A DNA stretch of 64,000 nucleotides from Mycolicibacterium sp. CBMA 234 (GCF_009729415.1 NZ_MPKW01000020.1:124001-188000); one strand, 5' to 3'. Positions 1 through 8,670 are shown, numbered from the stretch's first letter. Numbers and translations are program-made. Notes: generated by a model not told the origin, from the sequence alone.

Positions 1-2
1 GC

Positions 3-554
3 AAGCTGCTGCTGGACGGGCCCATTTTCAACCGTCCGCCGTTCCCTTTCGAACATGATTTCGCCGAGGGCGATGACGTGGCGCTGTTCTTCTCCATCGC
101 ATCCAGCACGCTGGGGCGCTGGACAGTCGATCTGGCGACCGGCGCTACCAGTAGCGAACAGTTGTCGGACCGTCCGAGCGAATTGCCGAAGGTCGATGAG
201 CGGTTTTACGGCAAGGGATACCGCTGGGGATTCTCAGTCGGTGGTGTGGTCAAACGCAACGGTATGTCGATGAACAGTCTCGTCGTAACCGATGTGCACA
301 CGATGTCTGAGCAGGTGTATCAAATCCGGGCCGGTGAGCCGGCCGCGGTGCTCGAGTCCAGCTTCGCGCCGAGGTCCGTTGATGCGCCCGAGGGTGATGG
401 TTACATCATCGTGCCAGTGTCGTGGTGGGCGGAGAAGCGCGGTGAATACCTGATTTTCGACACGGACGACATCACCAAGGGGCCAGTCTGCACCATCGAG
501 CTGCCCTTCGCGTTGGGCTGGACACCCCACGGACACTGGATGGACTTCCGCTAG
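3..554 (+). CDS. Carotenoid cleavage oxygenase-like protein, C-terminal part (5' truncated by window)
   Basis: The reading frame is open from the first bases of the window and ends with TAG at 552-554, so only the last about 183 residues are visible and the start lies upstream. The tail has the arrangement of the carotenoid oxygenase (RPE65/CCD) family: a strand-rich segment with DGYIIVPVSWWAEKRGEYLI, then IFDTDDITKGP and a C-terminal PFALGWTPHGHWMDF. Family members are seven-bladed propellers with a four-His iron site, and I infer that a His of the PHGH segment is the last ligand. They cleave polyene or stilbene double bonds with O2. It precedes a TetR gene on the same strand by about 160 bp and may belong functionally to the flavoenzyme locus that follows. 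The substrate cannot be told from this fragment. Confidence 0.75.
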   Translation, partial: KLLLDGPIFNRPPFPFEHDFAEGDDVALFFSIASSTLGRWTVDLATGATSSEQLSDRPSELPKVDERFYGKGYRWGFSVGGVVKRNGMSMNSLVVTDVHTMSEQVYQIRAGEPAAVLESSFAPRSVDAPEGDGYIIVPVSWWAEKRGEYLIFDTDDITKGPVCTIELPFALGWTPHGHWMDFR

Positions 555-651
555 AGCAACGACCGAGGCCACGTGTTCGGTCCAATGGCTGTCGGGCAAG
601 TCCTTCTTCCGTTGACGCTAACCGTCGTTCGAACAGCACATGAGATGAGCA

Positions 652-669
652 GTGATATTCGTGATATTC
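652..669. repeat. Tandem 9-bp direct repeat upstream of TetR gene
   Basis: GTGATATTC is repeated twice head to tail at 652-660 and 661-669, about 45 bp before the TetR start at 714. GTTAAC also occurs at 675-680 and 706-711 in the same leader, the second copy abutting the start codon. Both are candidate regulator contact sites; nothing shows which protein binds. Confidence 0.35.
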
Positions 670-713
670 ATAGGGTTAACCGTGTCCGCATCGTGCTGCA
701 GTACCGTTAACGA

Positions 714-1316
714 ATGACGACCGCCCGCAACGACCGTGCCGAGACGATCTTGCGCACCGCGCTGGCCCTCTTTCACGAGCGTGGCTTCGCCGGCGTCGGG
801 GTCGACCTCATCGGGGAACGCGCAGGGGTCTCGGGCCCCGCGATCTATCGCTACTTCAGCGGCAAAGACGAAATTCTGATGACCTTGCTGGACGAAGCGA
901 TCGATGGCGTCCTGATGTCGGTGGGCGGCTCTTATCCCGATCCACACGAGGAGCTCGAGCACCTGATCCGCGGCCACGCGCGCCGGGCGATTGAGGACCG
1001 CGAGCTCATGAGTGTCTGGACCAAGGAACGGAACTCGATACCGAAAAAGTACCGGGCCCGGTTGAATTCGCGCATCGCCCGCTATATCGACCGCTGGGTG
1101 AACTGCCTGTCGGAGTGCTATCCCGGTAACTCTGACGAGGTGTACGTGGCCGCCGTGCACGCCACGCACGGACTGATCGATTCAACGTCGTTCTGGCCGT
1201 CGAAATCCCTGAAGGTGAGTGGCCTTGAGGACATGCTCTGTGGCATGGCCTGGTCGAGTTTGCGGTGGCTGGGTGACACCTCCAACGTATTTCCAGCCAG
1301 AGACGTCCTCGCCTGA
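714..1316 (+). CDS. TetR/AcrR family transcriptional regulator (1)
   Basis: A 200-aa protein of normal TetR length. The N-terminal helix-turn-helix spans roughly residues 8-55, with the recognition-helix segment GVSGPAIYRYFSGKDEIL typical of the family. The C-terminal ligand domain has a WTKERNSIPKKYR stretch of a kind seen in TetR proteins near acyl-CoA and lipid-catabolism genes. It starts with ATG at 714; no strong Shine-Dalgarno sequence is present, so the transcript may be short-leadered. It stands before the large flavoenzyme locus in the same orientation, separated from the next gene by 477 bp containing two copies of the class-1 palindrome AACGATCGTT. It is therefore one candidate for the class-1 regulator, but no class-1 site is evident at its own promoter. 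Confidence 0.85.
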   Translation: MTTARNDRAETILRTALALFHERGFAGVGVDLIGERAGVSGPAIYRYFSGKDEILMTLLDEAIDGVLMSVGGSYPDPHEELEHLIRGHARRAIEDRELMSVWTKERNSIPKKYRARLNSRIARYIDRWVNCLSECYPGNSDEVYVAAVHATHGLIDSTSFWPSKSLKVSGLEDMLCGMAWSSLRWLGDTSNVFPARDVLA

Positions 1317-1544
1317 GGCTGCCCAAATTCGCCGCGTCCCTCGGCCTCCTGTACCCGACCTATGAAGGACGGCTGGGCGGTACGTATGCGCCCCGCGGTA
1401 GGCCTGCCTGCTAGTCCTTGACCGAGCGCGGCCCATCGTGGCCAGGGTGCGGAGTCGCATTCTTTGGCCTGCTCCTGCCATCGCGCGGTCTGATTGGTGG
1501 CAATCGTCAAGCGTCTTGCCCGAGGGTTGGCAATTGGTACTTGT

Positions 1545-1556
1545 TAACGATCGTTA
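1545..1556. promoter_or_regulatory. Class-1 operator palindrome, copy 1
   Basis: TAACGATCGTTA is a perfect 12-bp palindrome. The same core recurs at 1630, 8661 and 18022, and one-base variants occur at 19794 and 24193, always upstream of or at the start of a transcription unit of this locus. Inferred TetR-type operator. Confidence 0.65.
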
Positions 1557-1563
1557 TTACTGA

Positions 1564-1576
1564 GACACTATGTGTC
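1564..1576. promoter_or_regulatory. Perfect palindrome GACAC-tat-GTGTC
   Basis: Five-base arms around a 3-bp spacer, only 8 bp downstream of the first class-1 operator. Its position suggests a second regulator site or a promoter-proximal element. No second copy was found in the window. Confidence 0.35.
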
Positions 1577-1629
1577 GGTATCTGTAGCATCGAAACAGCT
1601 TTCGATGAGATGAAGACCTCATTCAAGTA

Positions 1630-1639
1630 AACGATCGTT
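1630..1639. promoter_or_regulatory. Class-1 operator palindrome, copy 2
   Basis: AACGATCGTT, 84 bp (about eight helical turns) from copy 1, upstream of the flavoenzyme gene at 1794. Two phased copies would permit cooperative binding or looping (inference). Confidence 0.65.
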
Positions 1640-1793
1640 GTCGTGTCGACGGCATTGTGCGTGGTAGCTGCCTCTGCTTCAGCTTCGACGGTCGGCCTGG
1701 GACTCGCTGGTCGCCAGGCGCAGGGGCTCGCAATGCACCGGAGCGCGGTCAGCAGATCGCACCCAGCCACATCCAAGAGCGAGGAGCGCAGAC

Positions 1794-3128
1794 GTGGATC
1801 GTACGGCCATTGTCGTCGGCGGAGGCCTATCTGGGCTAGCCGCCGGCTACCGACTGAAAAAGGCCGGGCAGAACGTTGTGGTGCTCGAACAATCAAGCTT
1901 GCCAGGTGGCCTCGCGCGCACCGAAAGTCACGGGCGTTACCTCGTCGACACGGGCCCGGACCTCATCAATGCGACGTTCGTGAACTACCTGGAACTCGCC
2001 CGCGAGCTTGGTCTGACGAGCAATATTGTGCGCAGTAGTCAGATCATCGACGTCCTGCGGGACGGGCGTGCCGTGACCGTGGATCGTCGGCGGCCTCTGT
2101 CGCTGGTCAGCAACCCGGTGTTGTCGCTGCGCGGAAAGCTGGCGCTCGCGCGTGGTTACCTGCGACTTTGGCCGGAACTGCGTCGCCTTGACCCGTACGC
2201 GCTGACAGAGCACGCTGCATCCGACCGCGGGACGGCCGAAGAACTGTGCAACGAATACTTCAATGACGAGGTGACCGAACACCTCATCGACCCGATCCTG
2301 CGCGGATTCGCTGGTACCGGCACCAAGAACGCGAGTGGCTTATCGGTGCTCGCAGCTTTCGCCGTAGGCACCAAGGAGATGCTGTCCGTCAAAGGTGGGA
2401 TGGCGGCTCTCCCTCACGCGCTGGCGGAGCGCCTTGACGTTCGGTACAACTCGCACGTTGCGTCAGTCGAAGAGCGCGGCGGTGGCGGCGTCACCGTTGA
2501 ATACCAATCCGGTGGGACAACTTCACGGCTCAGCGCGGACAGCTGCGTTCTTGCGGTGCCCTTTCACGAGGCGGTGCCCATGTGGCCCGCACTCGGTGAA
2601 GCTGGGGGCGAGTTCGGTCGCAGCCTCAAAGATCTTGCCCTGATGAGCATCTCGCTGGGGTACGCGGTGGATCCGCCGACGCCGTCCTATTCGGTCCTCG
2701 TGCCGACTGCGGAGTCTCGTGACGTGTTGTTGGTGATGATGCAGCCGAACAAGGCACCCGACCGAGCTCCTGCCGGCAGCACCCTGGTCACGCTATTCAC
2801 CGAGGCGGGATCGACAGCCAAGCTCATGGAGAAGTCGGATTCCGAACTGACTGACTGGGCCGCGTCGTTCGTCGAGAAGTACTACCCGAGTCTGCGGGGC
2901 CGGCGCGACATGGCGACTGTGGCCCGTTGGCCGCATACCGGGTATTGGCCCACGCCGGGGTACTGGCAAGGCATCAGCGATATGCGGGCACGGCTTCCAA
3001 AGGGTGTCATCCACACCACCAGCACGCTGTTCGGGTCAGGGGGGATGGAACGCGCCATCCTGGGTGGACAACGAGCTGCCGACCGCGTGTTGCGTGCAGC
3101 CCAGACCGATCGCGCACCGGCGGTGTGA
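1794..3128 (+). CDS. FAD-dependent oxidoreductase, amine oxidase/protoporphyrinogen oxidase-like (1)
   Basis: A 444-aa flavoprotein. The dinucleotide-binding GGGLSG is at residues 9-14, the FAD-ribose acid follows in VVVLEQ, and a GGLARTESHGRYLVDTGPDL segment matches the GG-R motif of amine oxidase/phytoene-desaturase-type enzymes. The C-terminal FAD-contact segment is GGMERAILGGQRAADR. The GTG start at 1794 is set by GAGGAGCG at 1781-1788. It opens a plus-strand operon with two LLM oxidoreductases and an SDR. Five other proteins of this ~450-aa type occur in the window (6468, 11606, 13023, 15046, 32289). Likely a C-C desaturase, isomerase or related oxidoreductase on a lipophilic substrate; true amine oxidation is not implied. 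Confidence 0.8.
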   Translation: MDRTAIVVGGGLSGLAAGYRLKKAGQNVVVLEQSSLPGGLARTESHGRYLVDTGPDLINATFVNYLELARELGLTSNIVRSSQIIDVLRDGRAVTVDRRRPLSLVSNPVLSLRGKLALARGYLRLWPELRRLDPYALTEHAASDRGTAEELCNEYFNDEVTEHLIDPILRGFAGTGTKNASGLSVLAAFAVGTKEMLSVKGGMAALPHALAERLDVRYNSHVASVEERGGGGVTVEYQSGGTTSRLSADSCVLAVPFHEAVPMWPALGEAGGEFGRSLKDLALMSISLGYAVDPPTPSYSVLVPTAESRDVLLVMMQPNKAPDRAPAGSTLVTLFTEAGSTAKLMEKSDSELTDWAASFVEKYYPSLRGRRDMATVARWPHTGYWPTPGYWQGISDMRARLPKGVIHTTSTLFGSGGMERAILGGQRAADRVLRAAQTDRAPAV

Positions 3129-3169
3129 ATCCGCATGACTTCACGATCGACCAAAGGCTCTGAAGCACA

Positions 3170-4219
3170 ATGAAAGTCGGAGTTACGTTACCCAGCAGAG
3201 CGGGCACTATGGCCAACGTCAGCGCGCTCGCTGCGCTCGCCGATGCGAGCGGTTTTGATGCTCAGTGGTCATACGAGGTGTTCCGTAATCCGCTGCTGGT
3301 CACCGCAGCTGCCGCGGCAGCGACGTCTCGTTCACGCGTCGGGACTGGAATCATCGGAGCCTTTGCCCGCAGTCCGTTCGATCTTGCCAACTCGGCGGCC
3401 GATCTGGACGACATGTCCGCCGGACGCATGATGCTGGGCATCGGCACTGGGGCGCAGGAAGCTCTGCGCTCGTTTCACAGCAGCGACGGAGAACATCCGA
3501 TTCCGCGTATGCGCGAGTACCTGGAGGTTCTGGAAAGGTCGTGGGAGTTTCTCGCGACCGGGAAAGGTACCCGGTACGACGGCGAGCACTACAGATTCCG
3601 GCCGCCGCCCGTCAATCCGTGGGGTCCCCGGGAGATGATCCGGCCACGAGTGCCCGTGTACCTGGCGGCGATGCGTCCGCACATGCTCCGGTTGTGCGGT
3701 AGTCGCGCTGATGGATGGATCGGTTACTTCTTCACCCCTGAGCTTCTGGATTCCTTTGTGCGGCCGCATCTTGCCGCGGGGGCCGCAACGGCTGGCCGCG
3801 AAGTATCAGATATCGAAATCTGCGTCGAAATGGTCTGTTCCGTCTCACCAGATCGTGACCTCGCGATAGCACGGGCTCGCAGGCAAGTCGGCTTCTACGC
3901 GGTGCACTCGATCACCGACTCATTGATGAATGACTACGGCCTGTCCAGCGACGTCAATGAACTTCGCTTGCGGTTCAGGACAGAGGGCGTAGAGGCGTTC
4001 GCCCACACCAGCGACCGCTTAGTGGAGAAGCTGGCCATTGTCGGCACGCCCGAAGAAGCCCGGCAAAAGCTGGACCGCTACCGAAACCACGTCGATCTGA
4101 TGCTGCTGCACACCCCTTATGTGCCAACACTTTCCGTCGATGATGCGACCGATGCTTTCGCCAACATCGTCGCCACGTTCGCTCCGCGCCGTGAAGTACA
4201 AACCGCCGTATCCGAGTAA
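3170..4219 (+). CDS. LLM class flavin-dependent oxidoreductase (1)
   Basis: A 349-aa bacterial luciferase-like TIM-barrel protein. The N-terminal MKVGVTLPS strand, the SGRMMLGIGTG-type phosphate-binding region near residue 95, NPWG near residue 148 and the C-terminal IVGTPEEARQKLDRYR segment are family hallmarks. Mycobacterial members commonly use reduced F420 or FMN to reduce or oxygenate substrates; which cofactor applies here cannot be read from the sequence. It lies 41 bp after the FAD protein and 26 bp before a close paralogue, with which it shares RSPF near residue 65 and an LHTPYVP motif near the C-terminus. The protein at 41996-43045 is a third member of this tight subgroup. Confidence 0.85.
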   Translation: MKVGVTLPSRAGTMANVSALAALADASGFDAQWSYEVFRNPLLVTAAAAAATSRSRVGTGIIGAFARSPFDLANSAADLDDMSAGRMMLGIGTGAQEALRSFHSSDGEHPIPRMREYLEVLERSWEFLATGKGTRYDGEHYRFRPPPVNPWGPREMIRPRVPVYLAAMRPHMLRLCGSRADGWIGYFFTPELLDSFVRPHLAAGAATAGREVSDIEICVEMVCSVSPDRDLAIARARRQVGFYAVHSITDSLMNDYGLSSDVNELRLRFRTEGVEAFAHTSDRLVEKLAIVGTPEEARQKLDRYRNHVDLMLLHTPYVPTLSVDDATDAFANIVATFAPRREVQTAVSE

Positions 4220-4245
4220 CACACACCCAGCAAGGAGTGCCACCG

Positions 4246-5313
4246 ATGTCTTTGGGAATCACGATCCCCTCGCGGACGATCAAATTCGAGAAAATAGCCG
4301 AATTAGCGGCGTATGCGGACGCCGGCGGATTCGATTCCGTCTGGGACTACGAGGTCTATCGCAATCCCTTCACCATGCTGTGCACCGCAGCGGTCACCAC
4401 ATCGAACGTTCAACTGGGGACCGGGCTCGCCGCCGGCTACAGCCGCAGTCCGTTCGAGTGCGCGAACGCCGCCGCGGACGTCGATGAGTTATCCGGGGGG
4501 CGCATGCTTCTCGGACTCGGAACTGGCGTCCCAGAGTTCCTGAACGCGTTTCACTCCACCTATACCGACCGACCGTTGGAAAGAATGCGGGAGTACATCG
4601 ACGTACTGCGCCTGTCATGGAAGTATCTGCAGACCGGCGCCGCCGACAACTACACCGGCAAGCACTACACCTTTACTCCGCCGCCGATCAACCCCTGGGG
4701 GACCCGCCCACCCGGACGCGAAGACATCCCGATTTACCTGTCTGCGATGGGGCCCAAGATGATCGAGCTCGCGGGGGAGACGGCACAAGGTTGGCTGGGC
4801 TACCTCGCCACCCCGAAATTCATCGAAGGGTATGTGGTTCCCAAGCTGGCAGCAGGGGCCGACCGGGCTGGGCGATCGTTGGCCGACATCGATATCGCCT
4901 CTGACGTCATCTGCAGTATCTCCGACGACCGGGACGTTGCGCTGCGTAGGGCCCGGATCAACGTCGGGTTTTACGTCACACATCCGGTCAGCGACGTGGT
5001 GGCCAAGTTGCATGGCGTGGAGGAAGAGCAGAATCAGGTCCGTCGGCTGCTGATGGCCGAAGGTCTCGCCGGATTGGAGAAGACACCGGACAAGCTTGTC
5101 GACCTGTTCAGTATTTCGGGCACTCCGGATGAAGCTCGCGAGAAAGTCAACGAATACCGCGGATCGCTGCCTCATCTGATCCTGCATACGCCGTATGTCC
5201 CACCGCTGCAGGCGGCCGAGAGCGAAGACGCCTTCGTCGCAATTGTCGATACGTTCAGAGACTTCACCTGGAACGAGCCGCTGGCGGACTCGGTAGCGAG
5301 TTCGGCATCGTGA
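4246..5313 (+). CDS. LLM class flavin-dependent oxidoreductase (2)
   Basis: A 355-aa luciferase-like monooxygenase/F420-type oxidoreductase. The ATG at 4246 is preferred over an in-frame GTG at 4237 because AAGGAG (4231-4236) is then nine bases away. It is a close paralogue of the preceding gene, with the same order of motifs: SLGITIPS, YSRSPFECANAAADVDELSGG, GTGVPEF, PPPINPWGTRPP, SISGTPDEAREK and LHTPYVPP. Its stop overlaps the GTG of the SDR downstream by four bases, so the pair is translationally coupled. The tandem duplication within one operon suggests two sequential reductions or two related substrates. Confidence 0.85.
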   Translation: MSLGITIPSRTIKFEKIAELAAYADAGGFDSVWDYEVYRNPFTMLCTAAVTTSNVQLGTGLAAGYSRSPFECANAAADVDELSGGRMLLGLGTGVPEFLNAFHSTYTDRPLERMREYIDVLRLSWKYLQTGAADNYTGKHYTFTPPPINPWGTRPPGREDIPIYLSAMGPKMIELAGETAQGWLGYLATPKFIEGYVVPKLAAGADRAGRSLADIDIASDVICSISDDRDVALRRARINVGFYVTHPVSDVVAKLHGVEEEQNQVRRLLMAEGLAGLEKTPDKLVDLFSISGTPDEAREKVNEYRGSLPHLILHTPYVPPLQAAESEDAFVAIVDTFRDFTWNEPLADSVASSAS

Positions 5314-6179
5314 CGTCTTCAGGGGTTGACGGTGTCCGCGTCGTCGTCACCGGTTCAACACGCGGCCTGGGTTTGGCCATCGCCAAACGGCTGAAAGCAG
5401 CTGGCGCCCGGGTTGTTGTCAACGGCACAGACGGCGATCGATGCCGTTCGGTGGCAACGGATCTCGATGCGGTGTGTGTTCCAGGCTGTGTCGAGACGCC
5501 CGGAATTGCAGACGCGTTGGTCGACGCATGCGTTACCGAGTACGGCGGCGTGGATGCCATCATCAACAACGCCGGCATGACCCGTGACGCGATGCTTACG
5601 CGGATGACGCCCGACGACTTCCGCAGCGTTCTCGCCGCGCATGTGGAGGGGGCGTGGCTGGTGTCGCAAGCCGCCGTGAAATCGATGAAGACGGCAGGTA
5701 CGGGCGGTCAGATCATGAACTTGACGTCAGGTACCGGCCTGTTCGGCAACCCGGGGCAATCGAACTATGCCGCCGCCAAGGGCGCCATCCTGGGGATGAC
5801 ACGCGCGCTGTCACTCGAATTGGCGCGGTTCGCGATTGACGTCAACGCCGTTGCGCCAACAGTGAAGACTGACATGACAGCCGGCCTGGCCGATGCGCTC
5901 GCCGACTCGAATGAAGACCATCCGCCGGTGTTCGGCGAGCCCGAAGACGTTGCCGTGCTCTTCGAATACCTGTGTTCACCAGCGAGCCGAGGGATGACCG
6001 GCCAGGTGTTGTCGTTTGACGGAACACAGCTGTCGGTGTGGTCGCATCCCCGCCCGGTCAATTCCTTCGAATCCACTTGGAACGCGGACGAATTCGGCAG
6101 AGCACTCGGCGACTCCTCGGTGCGGCAGCAGTTGAATCCCGATCGGTTGGGACAAATACTGCAGGGCCTGCGCGTATAA
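5310..6179 (+). CDS. Short-chain dehydrogenase/reductase (FabG/hydroxyacyl-CoA dehydrogenase-like)
   Basis: A 289-aa classical SDR. The cofactor motif TGSTRGLG lies near residues 15-22, NNAG near 90, the catalytic Ser in LTSGTG near 135 and YAAAK near 152. About 40 residues extend beyond the usual C-terminus. The V-V-V-N-G-T-D fingerprint after the second strand gives no firm NAD/NADP assignment. It is coupled by a four-base overlap to the LLM gene upstream. Related SDRs reduce 3-ketoacyl or other ketone substrates; in this operon it probably interconverts a ketone and alcohol on the pathway intermediate. Confidence 0.85.
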   Translation: MTSSGVDGVRVVVTGSTRGLGLAIAKRLKAAGARVVVNGTDGDRCRSVATDLDAVCVPGCVETPGIADALVDACVTEYGGVDAIINNAGMTRDAMLTRMTPDDFRSVLAAHVEGAWLVSQAAVKSMKTAGTGGQIMNLTSGTGLFGNPGQSNYAAAKGAILGMTRALSLELARFAIDVNAVAPTVKTDMTAGLADALADSNEDHPPVFGEPEDVAVLFEYLCSPASRGMTGQVLSFDGTQLSVWSHPRPVNSFESTWNADEFGRALGDSSVRQQLNPDRLGQILQGLRV

Positions 6180-6247
6180 CGCGATACAAGGCGGGACCTG
6201 TTGAAGCCCCACTCAACCAACTAAGAGCCAGAGGAGCGCAACATCGT

Positions 6248-6481
6248 GTCAAGAACTGTCCCAAGGATTTCGAGCCAAACTTCGGGCTGCCGAACGCCTG
6301 CTTCTTCCACGTCGACATGACACCCACGCGGCTCGGCATGAACCGCCCGGCGGCGGGACTCGGCGGCTACGGCACCCCGATTCAGGGGTTGTTCCTAACC
6401 GGATCCGGCGTTCACCCCGGCGGCGGTGTCAACGGTTGGCCCGGACGTCTCGCAGGAAGGTACGCGCTTGCGAACCTCTGA
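6248..6481 (+). pseudogene. C-terminal remnant of a CrtI-like FAD oxidoreductase
   Basis: Frame 6248-6481 encodes about 77 residues (PKDFEPNFGLPNACFFHVDM onward, through MTPTRLGMNRPA and HPGGGVNGWPGR) that align directly with the C-termini of the full-length proteins at 9848 and 25110. The first about 450 residues are missing. Immediately upstream are a good ribosome-binding site (AGAGGAGCG, 6230-6238) and a GTG at 6246 in a different frame. The simplest reading is a large internal deletion that joined the translation start of the lost gene to its own 3' end. The remnant's TGA (6479-6481) overlaps the start region of the next gene, so an original translational coupling is still visible. It matches none of the surviving paralogues exactly. 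Confidence 0.75.
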
Positions 6482-7787
6482 GCGACGTGTCGCGATCGTT
6501 GGTGCCGGCCTCGCCGGCCTGACTGCTGGCTACCGGCTCCATCACGCTGGATGGGGCGTAGAGGTGTTCGAGGAATGCGACGAGGTCGGCGGCCGGGTGC
6601 GGACAGTCTATGAGCGTGGCTACATAATCGACACCGGCGCTTCAGGGCTGGGATCCACGTATCGCGCCTACATCGAGCTCGCAGCTGAGCTGGGTGTGGC
6701 GATCAAACCGACCGCTCCGTGCGTCGGGATCAGACGTGCCGGCCAGACGCACTACCTCGACATGAACAAGCCGGTGCGGTCTGGGCTGCGGACGCCCTTG
6801 CTCTCGCTGAAATCCAAACTACGGGTTCCCAGACTCGCATTCGATGTGGTGAACGCGAAGATGCGGGGATGCCTGGATTACGCCGATATGAAAAAGTCGG
6901 CGCCGATCGATACGGAGAGCGTGCGGGCCTATGCCACAAGGGCATTGGGGTCCGAGATCGACAGCTATCTATGCGAGCCCATCGTTCGCACCATGCTCAT
7001 CGCCGACAGCGACAAGGTCTCGAAGGTCGAGCTGTTCTCAGGCATTGCGAACATCTTCACCGCCGAACTCATGTCTACAGCCGGGGGACAGGGGGCCATG
7101 GCCGATGCGCTCGCAGCGCCGTTGAAAGTGCACCTCGGCACGGCGGTCAGCGACGTGCGTCGAGTGGGCGACCGCGTTCAGATCACCACGGCGAACGGAA
7201 CAACCAACTACGACGCGTGCGTGGTGGCGTGCACACTGCCTCGGGCGGCCGCGATGTGCCATGACGACCAGGCATTGCTTGCCGGCCTGAATCAGAAGCT
7301 GACGTACACACAATGTGTCAGCGTCGCTGTCGCGACCCGTGAGGTCCCGGACTGCCCGGCGTTTCTGGTCATGTTGCCGTCTGTGGAAGATCCTGATGTC
7401 GCCCTGATGTTCGTCGATCACAAGAAGGCGCCCGACCGGGCGCCCGCGGGCCATGGACTGGTCACATGCCTCTGGGAGACAGACGCCGCGAGGACGGTGA
7501 TCGATGAACTCGATGAGACGATCGTCGAGAGGACGCTGGAATCGCTATTCAAGGTCTTTCCTGAGTTGCGGGGTCAGGTTGAGTTCACTCATGTGACGCG
7601 TTGGCGAAGTGCGTTGCCGTTCACGCGTATTGGCGCATACAAGGAGATTGGACAGTTCATCGAGGCCATCGACCCAGCCTCCCCGGTCCAGTACGCCAGC
7701 GATTACATGTCGGCCGCTGGGCAGAACACGGCCGTGATCTGTGGTCAGCAGGCGGCGGACAACCTCATCGCGAGATTCGGTAAATGA
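6468..7787 (+). CDS. FAD-dependent oxidoreductase, amine oxidase-like (2)
   Basis: A 439-aa flavoprotein if begun at TTG 6468, which follows AGGAAGG (6453-6459) by eight bases; an in-frame GTG at 6426 would add 14 residues and has no ribosome-binding site. GAGLAGLTAGYRL forms the FAD fold within the first 25 residues, with VEVFEECDEVGGRVRTVYE containing the ribose-binding Glu and the GGR motif. DHKKAPDRAPAGHGLVTCLW is a signature shared with the paralogue at 1794 (QPNKAPDRAPAG). The C-terminal GQNTAVICGQQAADN corresponds to the last FAD contact. The 5' end overlaps the remnant pseudogene. A membrane protein follows after about 150 bp. Confidence 0.8.
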   Translation: MRTSERRVAIVGAGLAGLTAGYRLHHAGWGVEVFEECDEVGGRVRTVYERGYIIDTGASGLGSTYRAYIELAAELGVAIKPTAPCVGIRRAGQTHYLDMNKPVRSGLRTPLLSLKSKLRVPRLAFDVVNAKMRGCLDYADMKKSAPIDTESVRAYATRALGSEIDSYLCEPIVRTMLIADSDKVSKVELFSGIANIFTAELMSTAGGQGAMADALAAPLKVHLGTAVSDVRRVGDRVQITTANGTTNYDACVVACTLPRAAAMCHDDQALLAGLNQKLTYTQCVSVAVATREVPDCPAFLVMLPSVEDPDVALMFVDHKKAPDRAPAGHGLVTCLWETDAARTVIDELDETIVERTLESLFKVFPELRGQVEFTHVTRWRSALPFTRIGAYKEIGQFIEAIDPASPVQYASDYMSAAGQNTAVICGQQAADNLIARFGK

Positions 7788-7935
7788 CAGCCTGGTTCCA
7801 TCGAGTCCCGTGATTTTTGGAGCGCGACAACTCATAATCGAGTGTGAGGCTGAGCCCACGTCAGTGCTGCCGAAGTTGCCGGCGACTCGATCTACTTTGT
7901 TGACCTACTCGTTTCGGACGATCGGACAGATAACC

Positions 7936-8646
7936 ATGGAACAGAGAGTCCAACGCGTCCTCATCTGGGCCGGCCCGGCAATGTTGATCTTGTGGCTGGG
8001 CGCATTCGTGTTCATCGCGGGATTCATCCCGCCATCGGCTCCTAGCGACACCGCCATCCAGGTGGTCGCACGCTACGCCCATGATCGCAACGCCATCAAG
8101 CTCGGCATGGTCATCTCCATGCTCGGCTCGGCGCTGCTGGTGCCGTGGGCGGCGGCGATCAGTGGTCAACTCAAACGAATTGACGGCGCGAAAGTCCTCG
8201 CCGACGTTCAGATGGTCTCCTGTGCGCTGCTGTCGTTGGAATTCATCACCCCAATCGGCGTCTGGATGGCGGCGTCGTTCCGTTACGACGATCGTGCACC
8301 CGACATCACCCAGGCTCTACACGATCTGGGCTGGATCCTGTTCATCACAGTCATCTGGTCGCTGTGGGTTCAGCTGATCGCGATCGGCGCTGCGATATTG
8401 ATCGACCGTTCCCCTGAACCGGTGCTTCCGCGTTGGCTCGGCTACCTCCAGCTCTGGGTCGCCATACTCATCCTTCCCGCAGGTATCGTGCTGTTCTTCA
8501 AGACCGGGCCGTTTGCTTGGAACGGACTGGTCGGGATTTACATCCCCTTGGTTGCCTATGCCGTCTGGATGATCGCCACCACGATCGCGGTGGATCGGGC
8601 CCTAGCACGGCAGAGCGAGACCGCCGGCGCGATCGTCGCCGGCTAA
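7936..8646 (+). CDS. Polytopic membrane protein, FKTGPxAWNG family (copy 1 of 7)
   Basis: A 236-aa hydrophobic protein with about six to seven transmembrane segments; function unknown. The ATG at 7936 is chosen because all paralogues begin just before the QRxxxWxGP motif. Conserved landmarks, in order: FIPPSAPS after the first membrane helix, a cytoplasmic QLKRIDG, LEFITP in the third or fourth helix, LHDLGW, PRWLGY near residue 175, FFKTGPFAWNG near residue 198 and IPL in the last helix. Six paralogues lie at 14354, 18099, 24349, 29192, 34841 and 37549, mostly beside flavoproteins. This consistent pairing suggests a membrane anchor, a substrate carrier or an enzyme of the same pathway. Confidence 0.8.
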   Translation: MEQRVQRVLIWAGPAMLILWLGAFVFIAGFIPPSAPSDTAIQVVARYAHDRNAIKLGMVISMLGSALLVPWAAAISGQLKRIDGAKVLADVQMVSCALLSLEFITPIGVWMAASFRYDDRAPDITQALHDLGWILFITVIWSLWVQLIAIGAAILIDRSPEPVLPRWLGYLQLWVAILILPAGIVLFFKTGPFAWNGLVGIYIPLVAYAVWMIATTIAVDRALARQSETAGAIVAG

Positions 8647-8660
8647 ACCGAAGGCCCGTT

Positions 8661-8670
8661 AACGATCGTT
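8661..8670. promoter_or_regulatory. Class-1 operator palindrome, copy 3
   Basis: AACGATCGTT flanked by GT/AC gives a 16-bp near-perfect palindrome at 8658-8673. It lies about 140 bp upstream of the LLM gene at 8812 and just after the stop of the preceding membrane protein, so it marks a separate promoter for the 8812-11419 unit. Confidence 0.65.

Larger units (their letters stand above)
1317..1793. other. 477-bp intergenic regulatory region before the first flavoenzyme operon
   Basis: No convincing gene. It carries two class-1 palindromes 84 bp apart (1545-1556 and 1630-1639), a separate perfect palindrome GACACtatGTGTC (1564-1576), and the ribosome-binding site GAGGAGCG (1781-1788) of the next gene. 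Short overlapping ORFs here lack ribosome-binding sites and recognisable content. Confidence 0.5.
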
